This document shows positions 48,185 through 58,347 of a DNA stretch of 64,000 nt, one piece after another. Source of the DNA: Macrolepiota albuminosa (taxonomy: Eukaryota > Basidiomycota > Agaricomycetes > Agaricales > Agaricaceae); NCBI GenBank assembly GCA_027475525.1, contig JAMWFC010000032.1, forward strand, positions 1,364,001 to 1,428,000, in the 5' to 3' direction. Position 1 is the stretch's first letter; every line of letters begins with the position of its first letter. Made by a program: the position numbers and the translations under genes. Below the pieces are notes generated by a model. That model did no database searches. It saw nothing but the letters and a program-made list of their open reading frames with translations, and was not told where the DNA came from.

Positions 48185-49285
48185 GAGAGAAGGCGAGGTG
48201 TGCAGCTGAAACGTGGGAGTTCCCTCCCTCATGAGGCGGGCAAAGGGGGCGGCCCCAATGATCCTAATGTCGAGTGCACTCGGATCGATCGGGGTTGCGG
48301 AAGCATCGGCCGGAGCGGGTGTGACGTGTGTCTGAGACCGGCAGGGGTAGTTCGGCCCTTTGTACCTGTTTCGAGGAATGTTCGGGGGTCGATCGGGGGT
48401 CTTGCGGTCTCGGACGGGCGTGGATGGTGCATGCGTGGGGGGCGCGGCAGTCGTCCTGGGGGTGTCAGGCGTCGGGTCGTTTCCTAGGGCCTGGAGGTGC
48501 ACGGCGGTCGAGGGGTGGTCTTCGGGTCCCGGGAAGGTCATGGTGAGTGTCCTCCAGTCGATGTCGGGGTTCGTGTTGCGCAGCCAGGGTAGTCCCAGCA
48601 CCATCGGGGTCGATTCGTGAAGTCGCGTGACCAGGAAGTCGGAAGTGAACTCGTAGTTGTTGTCCAGGGTCACGCGTCCCAAGTGAGACCTTTGGATGGG
48701 GCCGGAGGAGGAGGGGGTGCCGTCGAGGCGCTGCAGGCGGAGGGGCTGGTCGAGGGAGTCGTGGGGGAGGTTGAGGGCGTCGCTGATGAAAACCCCGGTG
48801 GCTCCGCTGTCGATAAGGGCCGATATCGGTCCCGGGGTGCCGTCCAGCCTGGCATTGATGACGAAGGATCGGGACGAGCGGGACTGGAGTCCGGGGGGTG
48901 GTGGGGGCTCGTCCGGGGGGTCCTTCGGGGTTGGGTTTGAGGAGTGGAGGATGTCGAAGGGGAGTTGCTGGTCGTCGGGGGTCGGGTCCCGGGTCAGGCG
49001 AAGGGTGAGGTGTCGCCAATCGATGCGGGGGTTAGTGTCTCGGAGCCACGGGAGCCCTAGGACCAGGGGTGCGGAAGGGTGAAGTTTGGTCACCAACATC
49101 CGGGGGGTGTGAGTCTGTCCGTTGGCGAAAGTGACGGGCATACGCACAAAGTGGGTGATGTCCCCTGCCGTAGAGGCGTCTCCATCGAAGAGGCAGAGTC
49201 GTACCGGGACCGGGAGTCGCTGGGCGGGTTCCGGGGCGAGGGTAGACCATGCTTCATCGATGAAGTTGTCGGTGGCGCCACTGTC

Positions 49286-49439
49286 GACGAGGGTGTTGAG
49301 GGGAGTTCCGGAGGGGGTGATGCGGGTTTTGAGGAGGAGGGAGTGCGAAGAGTGGGAGGGTAGACGAGGGTGTTGAGGGGAGTTCCGGAGGGGGTGATGC
49401 GGGTTTTGAGGAGGAGGGAGTGCGAAGAGTGGGAGGGTA
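49286..49439. repeat. 77-base tandem duplication 16
   Basis: Copies start at 49286 and 49363, just before the retropepsin 1 active site of C. Removing one copy joins the frames 49638-49090 and 49909-48035. Confidence 0.95.
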
Positions 49440-49544
49440 GGTAAGCCGTGAGGGTGTCCTGTATGAGTGTTGTAGAGCGAAGATGTGAGACCGGGGCGGA
49501 GAAGACGTCGGGGTCGATTCCGCGATTTAGGGCGTCTTCCGGGT

Positions 49545-51688
49545 CTAAATCGCCGGGTCGTTTTCCGAATACTCGTAGGTGGCGTCCTCCCCTTCGAAAG
49601 TCCAGGTGGCACGTCCCATGACCTGTCGTTTGGGGCACTCGGAGATGAAATGATCTTTCTCACCACAGAGTATGCAGACACCCTCCCTTCTCCGTCGTTC
49701 CTGCACATCCGTCGGGACTTCGATCCAAGGTCATCCCTTCTTCTGAAGCCGGTTGGCTCGGAGGGCCTCCTCGTCCCGTTCGTTGTCGAAGTCGAAGTCT
49801 TTGGGGTCTTCCGGGGGTTCCTCGGGGCTTGGCACGTCGCCCGGGTTGTGAGCGGCCACGGCGGCGTTGAGTTGGGCCTGGGGGCGGGCGCCGCTGCCGG
49901 GGTTAGCATTGGGCGGGCCGCGACTCACCGGGGGTCGGCCGCCAGGGAACGCGGGGGGACCGGGGTTTCGACCTTGGGGGTTGGGAGCTTTGCCGGAGGG
50001 CCAAGGGGGTCCTCCTCTAGGGTTCCAGGGGGGTCGGGAATTCGAATACTCGCTGCGGTCTTCCCAGTAGCGTTGGTCGATCTGCATGACGAGGGCCTTG
50101 TATCCGTCGTAGGAGGGTTGTTTCGGGGCGAGTCGGAGGACGTCCTTGATGCGTTGTGGCAGGGCGCGGCGGAGGGCGTACCGGAGGGCGCTGTAGTTCC
50201 AACCTGTTTCGTAAGCTTCCTTCTCAAAACGTACAATAAAGGTGGTGAAACGTTCTTCTGAGCGCATCCGGAGATTGAAGAGGTTGTCCTCGGCCTCGGC
50301 CACGGTGTCGTATATCCCGAATTTCCCGGAGAACTCGTCGACGAAGGCTTGCCAGCGAGCGAGTGCCGGGTTGTTGGGGTCGAACTGGATGAGGGCCGTG
50401 TAGTGATCGAAGGCGATCCCCTGGAGGTACGACGCGGCAAAGGCCACCCGGGAGCTGTCAACCTGAAACGTGAGCGGCTTTGCCTGGAATGTATTGAGAC
50501 ACTGAGTGAGGAAGGTACGCCATTTTCGGGGGTCCCGGCCCGTGAAAGCATCGGGCTTTTGGATGTCCAGTCGTCCTTCGCGGGCGAGGGCGTCGCGAGC
50601 GTCGTCCGGTCCGGCAGCGTTACGGGGAGGGGGGCCAGCATTGTAATAATAGTAGTAATGATTACCCCCCCCTCCTTGAGGAGGAAAAGCACCAAGGGCG
50701 GGACCCCACCCGCCGGGAGGTCCTCCTCCGGGTGGCTCACCAGGGGGTCCACGCCCGGGAGGCCTGTTGTCCCAAGGGGGTTCGTTCCTGCCAGGAGGGG
50801 GCCCGGGTCTCCACGCAGGGAGTAGCGGGGGTGGAGGGCCTGGGGGTCGTCCTCGAGGTTCGGCGGGGGGTGGCAGAGGTGGTCGGGGAGGGTTCGGCGG
50901 TGTCGGGTCGGGCGGAGGGGGGTCGGGTGCTGGGTCGGGTGCCGGGTTGCACAGGGGACATTCAATCCGGGAGGGTCGGGCTTGCATCGGGGGTCGCGGA
51001 GGGTTTTGTAGGTCGAAGTGGGGTGGCGGATCGCGGCGGAAGTTGCGTTCCGGAGGGACCGGGGCTGACGTAGGAGGCGGTACCGGGACGGGTGCGGGCG
51101 TGGGACGTGGTTCGTTGTTGTCACGCGTAAGCTTGTCGATGTAGCACAGCGTGTCGTCCGTGCTAGGGGTGTCCGCACGGGGTCTGCCGGGGTCCGCCGG
51201 GGCCGGGGGTTGGGCATTGTCAGTTCGCGGGAGGGGTTCCAGGGGTCTTTGGGGCTGTCCCCAGGTCTCGAAGGTACTAGGAACGGAGTTAGCCCTGCGG
51301 CGAGTTGACAAGCCTACCGTGCGGGCCGCAGGTTGATCGAAGAGGCCTCCAGCCAGGTTGAGGGACCATAATATGGCTGAGGCGTTCTGCCGTTCTTCCC
51401 GTTGTCGTTGCTCCGGAGTGGGGACCGTGGGGGCTGCCGGGACTGCTGGGGCCGGTTCTGGGGGTTCCCGTCGAATGTGAATCGAGCGACCTGGGTCCGC
51501 GGGGTCGTTGATGGGCCGAGGGGAGGGGGATGCATGGACTTCGTCGAGCAGTTGCTGTAATTCTTCCCGGAGGATCGTATTGCGCCTATACTTTACCATG
51601 GTTTGCTCCGGGAGTTCCCCTCGCGTGAGGCGATCCCCGAATTCGACCAGGCAGTGAGCCCATTCCTCCGGAGTGCCTTCGAAGTCGT
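49545..51688 (-). pseudogene. Element C gag (N terminus in gap)
   Basis: Reads from the gap edge at 51688 without a break to a TGA at 49731 (an Arg codon in B), then on to the natural end at 49545. Order: helical block, Pro-rich linker with several PPG runs, poly-Tyr run (about 50655), capsid core (AFTGRDPRKWRTFLTQCL.., RFTTFIVRFEKEAYETGW), and a zinc knuckle (CX2CX4HX4C) near 49660 after the stop. The first 150 residues or so, seen in B at 32881-33520, are missing in the gap. Confidence 0.9.
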
Positions 51689-51788
51689 NNNNNNNNNNNN
51701 NNNNNNNNNNNNNNNNNNNNNNNNNNNNNNNNNNNNNNNNNNNNNNNNNNNNNNNNNNNNNNNNNNNNNNNNNNNNNNNNNNNNNNNN
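51689..51788. other. assembly gap of 100 N
   Basis: Placeholder gap inside element C between gag and the 5' LTR. Confidence 0.99.
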
Positions 51789-52340
51789 GCGTACCAAAGC
51801 TTAGAGCACGCAAATACTAAGGCGTGCCAGTCGAAGCGTACCAAACAAGGCGTACCAGTCAATCAAGGGGCACACAATATCCAAAGTAACAGTTATGCAA
51901 TATCAAGACTACCGAATACAATAGGGAGCTACACTATAAGTACTACGGGCTGGGTCTCGGGGTTCCGGGATGTCTGAGATGGGTTCCGGGGGTTATTGAG
52001 TAGCGGCAGGGGCTGTATACCGGGATCGCGTGTGTGGGGTGCGCGATCAATTGGCGCGGATGGAGCCGTGATGCGTGATGCGTGATGGCCGGCACGAGTC
52101 GTGTGATCTGATCGTTGGCGCGATCAATTGGCGCGGATGGAGCCGTGATGCGTGATGCGTGATGGCCGGCACGAGTCGTGTGATCTGATCGTTGATCGGG
52201 GCTGGTGACGGCTGATGGCAGTCCTTGATGCGCGTGATGGCGGTGTCGGCGGTCGTGATGGCGGGGCGTGTCCTGTGGGGTCGGAGGGAGTGTCCCGGAG
52301 GGTGTTCCGGGGGTGGGCCCGGAGGAGAGGGGTCGTGACA
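51789..52340 (-). mobile_element. Element C 5' LTR (partial)
   Basis: The outer 552 bases of the LTR, ending GTGACA at 52340 and followed by the target duplication AGGAC. The inner end and the primer site are in the gap. It contains a 77-base duplication. Confidence 0.9.
52041..52194. repeat. 77-base tandem duplication 17
   Basis: Copies start at 52041 and 52118. The LTRs at 42135 and 23814 have this segment once. Confidence 0.95.
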
Positions 52341-53779
52341 AGGACTTACTCAAAGATGCCATACGCGCGACTACCACGTTGCAACGCAGGCCTTCCGCCA
52401 ACTCCTGCCCCGAAGGGATCCCCACTCCCTGCCCCAGCCTCGCCTGTAACGCCTCCAGCCCGGCCTCCCCTTCTCCCTGGGCAACCCTGGCCTCCCGATC
52501 CCCCTCCGGGCTCCTTCTGACCGCAGCCTCCTCCCCCACCCCCTCCTCGTGGCCCCCCTCCTCTCGCCCGATCTGCCCCTGCAGGGTCTCGACTTTGCCC
52601 GCTAGGAGGCCCCCAGACAGGGGGGAAAACACCGCCGGGGATAGGCACGGGGGAGATATCGGGGAAGGGGTCCCCAGGAACAGGCGCGCCCTCTTGGGAG
52701 GCCCCAGGGAGGGACTGGGCGACGCCCACCGCTTCCCCTTGTCCAGGTGCCCCCCCTGCCCCCGGGCAACGGACCGAGGGGCCGGGAGGGACTGGGCGAC
52801 GCCCGCCGCTTCCCCTTGTCCAGGTGCCCCCCCTGCCCCCGGGCAACGGACCGAGGGGCCCGGCGTGTGATCAACACCACGGGCCGGCCCCGGCCCCCCA
52901 CCCGGGCGACCCCCCGACTCCCCGAACCCCCACTGGGCACCTCCGCAGGCGCTGCAGGCCCCTCCCCCACTGGCTCCACCGCCTTCCCCGCCGGCTCCGC
53001 CACCCAATCACGCTCCTCAACCCCCATCCTCCGGGTAATTCCCCTCAGCGGCCATCCCTGCTCCCGGGCGACAGAACGCACCCTTCACAGCGCCGACATG
53101 GAACAGCGCTCGTGATTGAGGCGGCAAGCCTCGCACACGGCCGTGTCCTGGCGGGACGAGGAGCTCAGAACTTCGAAGATGCAGAGCACCCTCCGGCGGG
53201 CGCAGTGCAAGCACTGCACCGAAGTCAGCAATAGGGATCATAGGTAGGGCACAACTCACCGGTCCGTTACTCACGCACCAAGCGTGAGTAGGCAGTCCCC
53301 GGGGCCTCTCCAGGGCCTCCTCAAACAGCTCCTGTGTGGCGTCCGCCCACACGACACGTTGTCCCTCCGGGACCTCTGCCACGGTCCCTATCGCCATCCG
53401 GGAGCAGCGAAAACGAGGGGCAGGCAATCTCGGGCAGGGAGGGGGCTGGGGACAAGGAGGATGTACAGTCATCTGCGCGAAAGTCGGCGCAGAGCGACTC
53501 GGATAGGGCTCTGGGGGGGCGCTGGGGCCAGCCTCGGGAATAGACTCCGGGAGTCAGCTGGGACCTGCCTCCGGGGCCGGAATGTTGCGTTGTTCTGAAA
53601 AGAAAAGGTCAGTGGGGTAAGGGGGCGGCGCGGGAGTACTCACGTTGCTCGACGAGCACCGCCACCCGCTCCCGGTCAAGACGAGCCCAGTAACGCGTGT
53701 CCCGGGCTTCCCACGCCATGAGGGGCGCGACCTCGTTCGTTTGCGGGGGTGTCAGCGAATGCGTCGGTGTTCACGACAT
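52341..53779 (-). pseudogene. Element B antisense gene, 5' part with zinc cluster
   Basis: Starts at ATG 53779 and shares all exons with the gene of element C. The third codon is TGA (CGA in C), which would stop it at once. The zinc cluster (C-X2-C-X6-C-X15-C-X2-C-X6-C) begins at 53213, right after an intron end, and a TGA replaces a Trp soon after. The coiled-coil region (52620-52380) and a basic patch (PPKRARL) are kept. The donor GTAAGT at about 52355 is followed 10 bases later by the insertion point of element C; the last exon is at 41790-42134. Confidence 0.8.
52711..52864. repeat. 77-base tandem duplication 18
   Basis: Copies start at 52711 and 52788 (one base differs) in the B antisense gene; they repeat the DKGKR-coding segment. 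Confidence 0.95.
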
Positions 53780-53907
53780 AGTTGAGTTTGATGGTAAAAA
53801 AATTTTTTTCGTTACGTGGCAGGGCAGGCGCCGGTTCCCACGCTCAGGTTCGGTCCGAACCTCCGGCTACGCACGCCTCGGAGGGTCTCGGCGCTGAGGG
53901 GGGGTGA

Positions 53908-54679
53908 TGTCATGACCCCTCCCCCCCAGAACCTCCCTGGGACACCCCCGGAGCCCTGCCCGGGAACCTCTTCCGTCAATCCCACAGCGCACCCCGCCCC
54001 TACAGCTGCCAACGCTGCCATCACATGCATCAATGACCGCCATCAGCCAGCCCCCCCCGGGACCCCTGCATCATGGACCCCGGGATCAACCGCCATCAAT
54101 GATCGGATCACGTGGCTCGCATCCGGCCATCACGCATCACGCCCCACGCATCACGACTCCCTCCACGCCAATTGATTGCGCGTCCCCACACGCGCGATCC
54201 CGGTATACAGTCCCTGACTGCTACTCAATGACCCCGAGAACTCATCCCAGACACCCCGGAATCCCGAGACACAATCCGTAGTACTTATAGTGTAGTTCTC
54301 CGCTGTATTCGCTAGTCTTGATATTACTTTGGTTATTGCGTGCCCTTTGCTTGACTGGTACGCCTTGATTGGTACGCTTCGACTGGCATGCCTAAGTATT
54401 CGCGTGCTCTAAGTTTTGGTACGCACTTCGCGACTCTTGATTTACTAACTTGGTCTCGTCTTAGAACCTCCGGTTCACGACTCGACCCCCTCTAGCTCTC
54501 AGTTACCTCCAACCCAAAACCCCCGGACTCTAGTCCCCTCTCCCGGGATTACCCCTGTCCTCGTCTTGAACCCCGGAGTCCTAGCCCCGGAGTTCCAGAC
54601 ACCCGAGTATTCGTAGGTCAAGTCCGCATCGTAAGGGCGTTGCTTTCCCGGAAAGCCCCCGACTCAGCGGAACCTGACA
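53908..54679 (+). mobile_element. Element B 3' LTR
   Basis: 772 bases, TGTCATGACC..AACCTGACA, preceded by a G-run polypurine tract. CpG-rich. It closes element B and is followed by GTCGT. Confidence 0.9.
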
Positions 54680-54778
54680 GTCGTGATGGCGGGGCGTGTC
54701 CTGTGGGGTCAGAGGGAGGGTCCCGGGTGGTGTTCTGGGGGTGTCCTGGGGTGGATCCGGAGGGGAGGGGTCGTGACA
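54680..54778 (-). mobile_element. LTR fragment of the A/B/C family
   Basis: 99 bases matching the outer end of a minus-strand LTR (ends GTCGTGACA). Element B's 3' LTR lies against it, as if B had inserted into another LTR at GTCGT. Confidence 0.75.
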
Positions 54779-56415
54779 GGGAGTGGAAAATAAACACAAA
54801 GGAACAGTCAGGATAGGCCTTTGAGTGTAGCCAAGCAATTGATGAAGCCATATTTGAACCTTGCTCTTGTTATACATGTTGAGAACTTGGCAAATCCACT
54901 TCTATATGTAAATTTACATCTAAAGCTCTCAGACTCCTCAAATAAAGGGCTAGAATGATCTCAAATCTACTTAAGTGGCTCAAATATTGTAAATTCTTCA
55001 TTACGTTTGCCTCCCATAGGCCTAAAATCTACAAACTTCAGACCTAGATTGTGCAAAAATTTCTCTTCAAATCTGCTATATCACGGGCAAGGGTTGGCAA
55101 GAGCTTCCGAGGGCCTGGGGATGGTTGTCTGAGGTCCTGGCTGTTAAATATTTTGGAGGGTCACTTTAAGCTGTCCATTTATGGTAATGTTTAGTTGGTC
55201 CAGCTCACTGACCATAAAAAAAATCCGACCCTGTATGCTGATTTTTTCTGACCCCTCAAGGGGCGAGTGTCCTACTCATCAGGTAAAACATGAGAGTACT
55301 GCCCCTGAAGCGCAGTGTTGTCTCGAAAAGGATACATTACCATTTCCACAGTTTATAGTTGGAAGTTTCACTCGTTGCTTAAAGTAACTCAAACAGAGTT
55401 GAATTGAACTGTAGTTTAAAGTTTACTTCTATTCACGTGGCTCATGGGCTTAGGTTACATGCACATGTACTTGTATCGTTTCGTGGCCGTGTCGAGTGGT
55501 CGAGGACAAGATTGGGTGAGATTTGGTGGTATTGCTGGCCGCCACCTTGTTGCTACTGCCCTTTGGTCGTCATCGTTACACATTGTTGGGTTCCTTTTTG
55601 AGACAAGTCTCCCCACGTCTACTGTTTTCGACGCATGCTTACAGTTTTCAGCATTTAAAAAGGGTATATTGGGAGCCTTTAGATACATCTTGTGGTACGA
55701 AGTAAGCCTTAAATTGCCTCAGTCTTTGGTAAAAGAACTCTGTTTGACCTGTAGTACAGGTCAGAAGTAAGTAAAGTAAGAAATACAACGAAAGTGACAT
55801 ACCCTCAGTCTTTGGTAAAAGAACTGAGGGCTAGGACGAGGTCACGCCACATATAGAGAGCCGGTGGCTGAGTAAACTATACAGGACGATCGTACTCGAT
55901 CGTCCTGGAGAAGTAAATAAGTAAATGAAAAACCGTTGAGTTGCCGGGAAGTAACCGAAAACGCCGCCGCCACAGTGATGAGTCTGTGCCGACACATCTT
56001 TGTCTGCCTCGGCTGGAGGCCGACGTATCACTGTGCTAGTACGGCCGCCATCATGGTCGGCTACCGTGTTAATATCCATATGATACAGTAGTTCCTTCAT
56101 GACTGCTGTTCAACCTAATCCGACGTGCATCATTCTCGGTCGTCGTGCATGTAAGTAATTCAATTTCAGCGTCTAACACAACTCGTGTCTCGGGTAGCAA
56201 TGGCTTACAACGGTATCAGCACGGCCTCCTGATTATAGATCTCCGATAAATTACTGGTCTAGGCTCTTATTGTCTTGTATCAAGGTACGCTTTACCTGAG
56301 CATGCATTGCTCGGGAGTGCTTGTCTGAAAATTCATTTACCGAAACGTGACGAATAGTTATTGTCCATACTTATATTGGGGCATTCCAGAAGCTACTTCT
56401 TTGCTATTCCTCGAC
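54779..56415. other. intergenic region upstream of the carboxylesterase
   Basis: The part up to about 55080 is CpG-poor and transposon-like. From there CpG is normal. A 108-codon frame at 55444-55770 has no recognised domain and is doubtful. A hairpin lies at 55883-55906 and a wider inverted repeat at 55970-56035. The carboxylesterase promoter must lie in the right part, but no clear TATA box is seen. Confidence 0.45.
55883..55906. repeat. perfect inverted repeat (hairpin)
   Basis: Ten-base arms AGGACGATCG and CGATCGTCCT with a four-base loop. Just to the right, CACAGTGAT and ATCACTGTG form a second, wider pair about 45 bases apart. Confidence 0.6.
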
Positions 56416-58347
56416 ATGTTTTTTAAACCATCTGCTCTGATCATTACTTTCACACTGAGCATCTTCGCTCAGGATAATGGCTTGATTGTACAGACCCCGC
56501 AAGGTCTTGTGAATGGTACTATGATATTTCCCAGTGTGCGACAATTTCTCGGCATCCCATACGCAAGCGCCGGGCGTTGGGAACCACCGTCTTTGCCTCC
56601 AAATCGTACCGACGTTTTTAAAGCCATCCAGTACGGCGATTCCTGCCTACAGAGTCTCACACCCACTGCAATTGAGTACTTACGCCTAGCTGGCTTCGAT
56701 GATTCCGCCATATTCGTTGAAGAATCAGAGAATTGTTTGTCGCTCAATATCTGGACCCCAAGCATTGACAAGAAACAAGGCGTGGCTGTATTACTATGGG
56801 TTTATGGTGGTGGCTTCCAGTTTGGAACGGTAGAATTGTCCACTTTGTACTTGATCTCATCTTGAATGACAGTCCATGCAGAGTAATTTTCCGGCCTACA
56901 AAGGAGGGAACATTGTGCGCGACAATGATGACATCATTGTTGTCACTTTCAACTACCGTCTCAATATCTTCGGGTTTCCGAATGCGCCTCAGCTTATGAA
57001 TAACACGAGTCAGTCACAAAACCTGGGGCTTCTTGACTTGGATGCGGCCATCCAATGGGTGTATGATAATATTGCTGCATTTGGTGGTGATCCAAACCGC
57101 ATCGTCCTTTTCGGACAAAGCGCTGGAGGCATTGCGATTGACGCATATGCATTGGCCAACCCACAGGATACCAGAGTCAAAGGTATTTCTTTCCGGGACT
57201 CGATCCTACATGTATTCAAATGACATTATTTCAAGGTATCATCGAAGAATCTGGAAAGTAAGTCATGCAGATATCCACCAGTGCGCGTGACTGATCTTTT
57301 GATAACTTAGTCTGGAAGTCCTGACAGCCATAGAGATTTTGGGGCCGCTTAGCCCTATACCAGTTTTGCCCCATCCTTGGGACGTGGTTGCGGGCAAAGT
57401 TGGATGTGGTGATGGTAATCACCTATTTTCAAACGACGTTCCTAAATATATTGACATTTTACAAGTTACTGGTGCTGCTCAATTGACATGCATGAAACAA
57501 GTGCCTTCGAGAGAGCTTCAGAGCGTGGTTATCGACACAACAGCTTTCCTCCCAATATCAGATGGTGAGTGTCTGCTTGAAAGAAACAACTTTCGAATCT
57601 CTAAACGAGTCATCGTTGTATATCAAAGGTATCACAAGGTTTTCAGATGCCAAGCAGCGGGCTGCCACCGGGAACTTCTTACATGTACCTCTCCTCAGTG
57701 GCTCTAATGAGAACGAGGCGGATTTGCTCGTTGTTGCGACACAGCTGTTGCTTACCGGAGCAGTTGTCCCCATCGTCACTCAAGCTTTGGCAGATGCGGT
57801 GACTGAGGTGTGCAATTTTTCAATTTCTGGAAATTATGATTTAGATAACAATTACCTTAACTTTAGCTAGATTTTACTTGCCCCGCCGGAAACGCGGCAC
57901 GCAATGCATTCAATGCACATGTACCTACCTGGAGGTACCAATATCAAGGTAGGTGTATGCTCTCTGTTTCTTACGAATGGCGGTTGATTAAAAATTTTGT
58001 CAGGTCTGTTTCTCGATATTTCTACGCGCTCTGATCTCCGCGCATACCACACGGCGGAAATTCCACTTGTCTTCGGAACAATGCCTAGGCCTACCAGCAT
58101 CGAGGTGGCACTATCAAACTTTATCCAAAGTGCATGGGTGGCTTTTGCTCGTGATCCTATACAGGGGCTAGTGAACCTCGGCTGGCCAAGATATTCACCA
58201 TACACGTCCACTCTCGCGTTGATCGGAAGTTCCAAAAACCAGACTGGCCATTATTTCACCTCAGAACAAGTTTTAGACCTGCCGTGTAACACAACTTCGA
58301 CGTTGTTCTCCTCTATAAACCGGCTCGAGGAGGCGTTGGGCTTGTAA
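56416..58347 (+). CDS. type-B carboxylesterase/lipase, secreted
   Basis: Ester hydrolase of the alpha/beta-hydrolase fold. Suggested exons: 56416-56829, 56882-57182, 57236-57257, 57311-57414, 57466-57564, 57629-57807, 57867-57948 and 58004-58347, all with GT..AG introns of 51-64 bases, giving 514 residues, normal for the family. The first 19 residues form a signal peptide. Seen: the type-B signature ENCLSLNIW (about residue 105), oxyanion GGGF (about 131), nucleophile elbow GQSAGG (Ser about 218), GSNENE (catalytic Glu about 343), FTCPAG..VPTWRYQYQ, and AYHTAEIPLVFG with the catalytic His about 416. So the triad is complete. The third exon has only 22 bases. This is the only gene judged host; CpG content is normal and there are no stops. 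Confidence 0.9.

Larger units (their letters stand above)
45084..49640 (-). pseudogene. Element C pol with two retropepsin domains (few lesions)
   Basis: Best-preserved pol here. Order on the minus strand: retropepsin 1 (DSGATDNFID at about 49270), retropepsin 2 (DSGATGVFIS at about 48800), RT with YLDDILIYS (about 47460), RNase H (LECDASDYA), integrase with zinc region (about 46350-46240) and core ([20 protein letters not shown]), then a chromodomain ending at 45084. Both protease domains keep the D-S-G triad and the LGLPWLR end block. Lesions: TAG at about 47604 replacing a Trp codon in RT, and TGA at 45177 in the chromodomain. Frame breaks at 48031 and 49286 come from 77-base duplications. 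It overlaps gag in the -1 frame, so -1 frameshifting is the likely expression mode. Confidence 0.93.
42135..52340 (-). mobile_element. Element C: nearly complete Ty3/gypsy chromovirus
   Basis: Minus-strand element of 10.2 kb with both LTRs and a perfect 5-base target duplication AGGAC. Minus-strand order: 5' LTR (52340 to the gap), gag (to 49545), pol (to 45084), a convergent antisense gene (42958-44735 on the plus strand), polypurine tract and 3' LTR (42831-42135). The scaffold gap hides part of the 5' LTR, the primer site and the gag start. It lies in the last intron of element B's antisense gene. Confidence 0.93.
32881..54679 (+). mobile_element. Element B: Ty3/gypsy chromovirus carrying nested insertions
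   Basis: Plus-strand element: gag (32881-36784), pol (36691-41528), antisense gene (53779-41790, split), polypurine tract (about 53896-53904) and 3' LTR (53908-54679). A solo D-type LTR (35363-36407) interrupts gag. Element C (42135-52340) interrupts the last intron of the antisense gene. With both removed, B would be about 10.5 kb without its 5' LTR. Confidence 0.85.

Noticed and set aside
55444..55770. 108-codon ORF upstream of the esterase
   Set aside because: No family match, no splice pattern and no second copy; listed only as part of an intergenic region.
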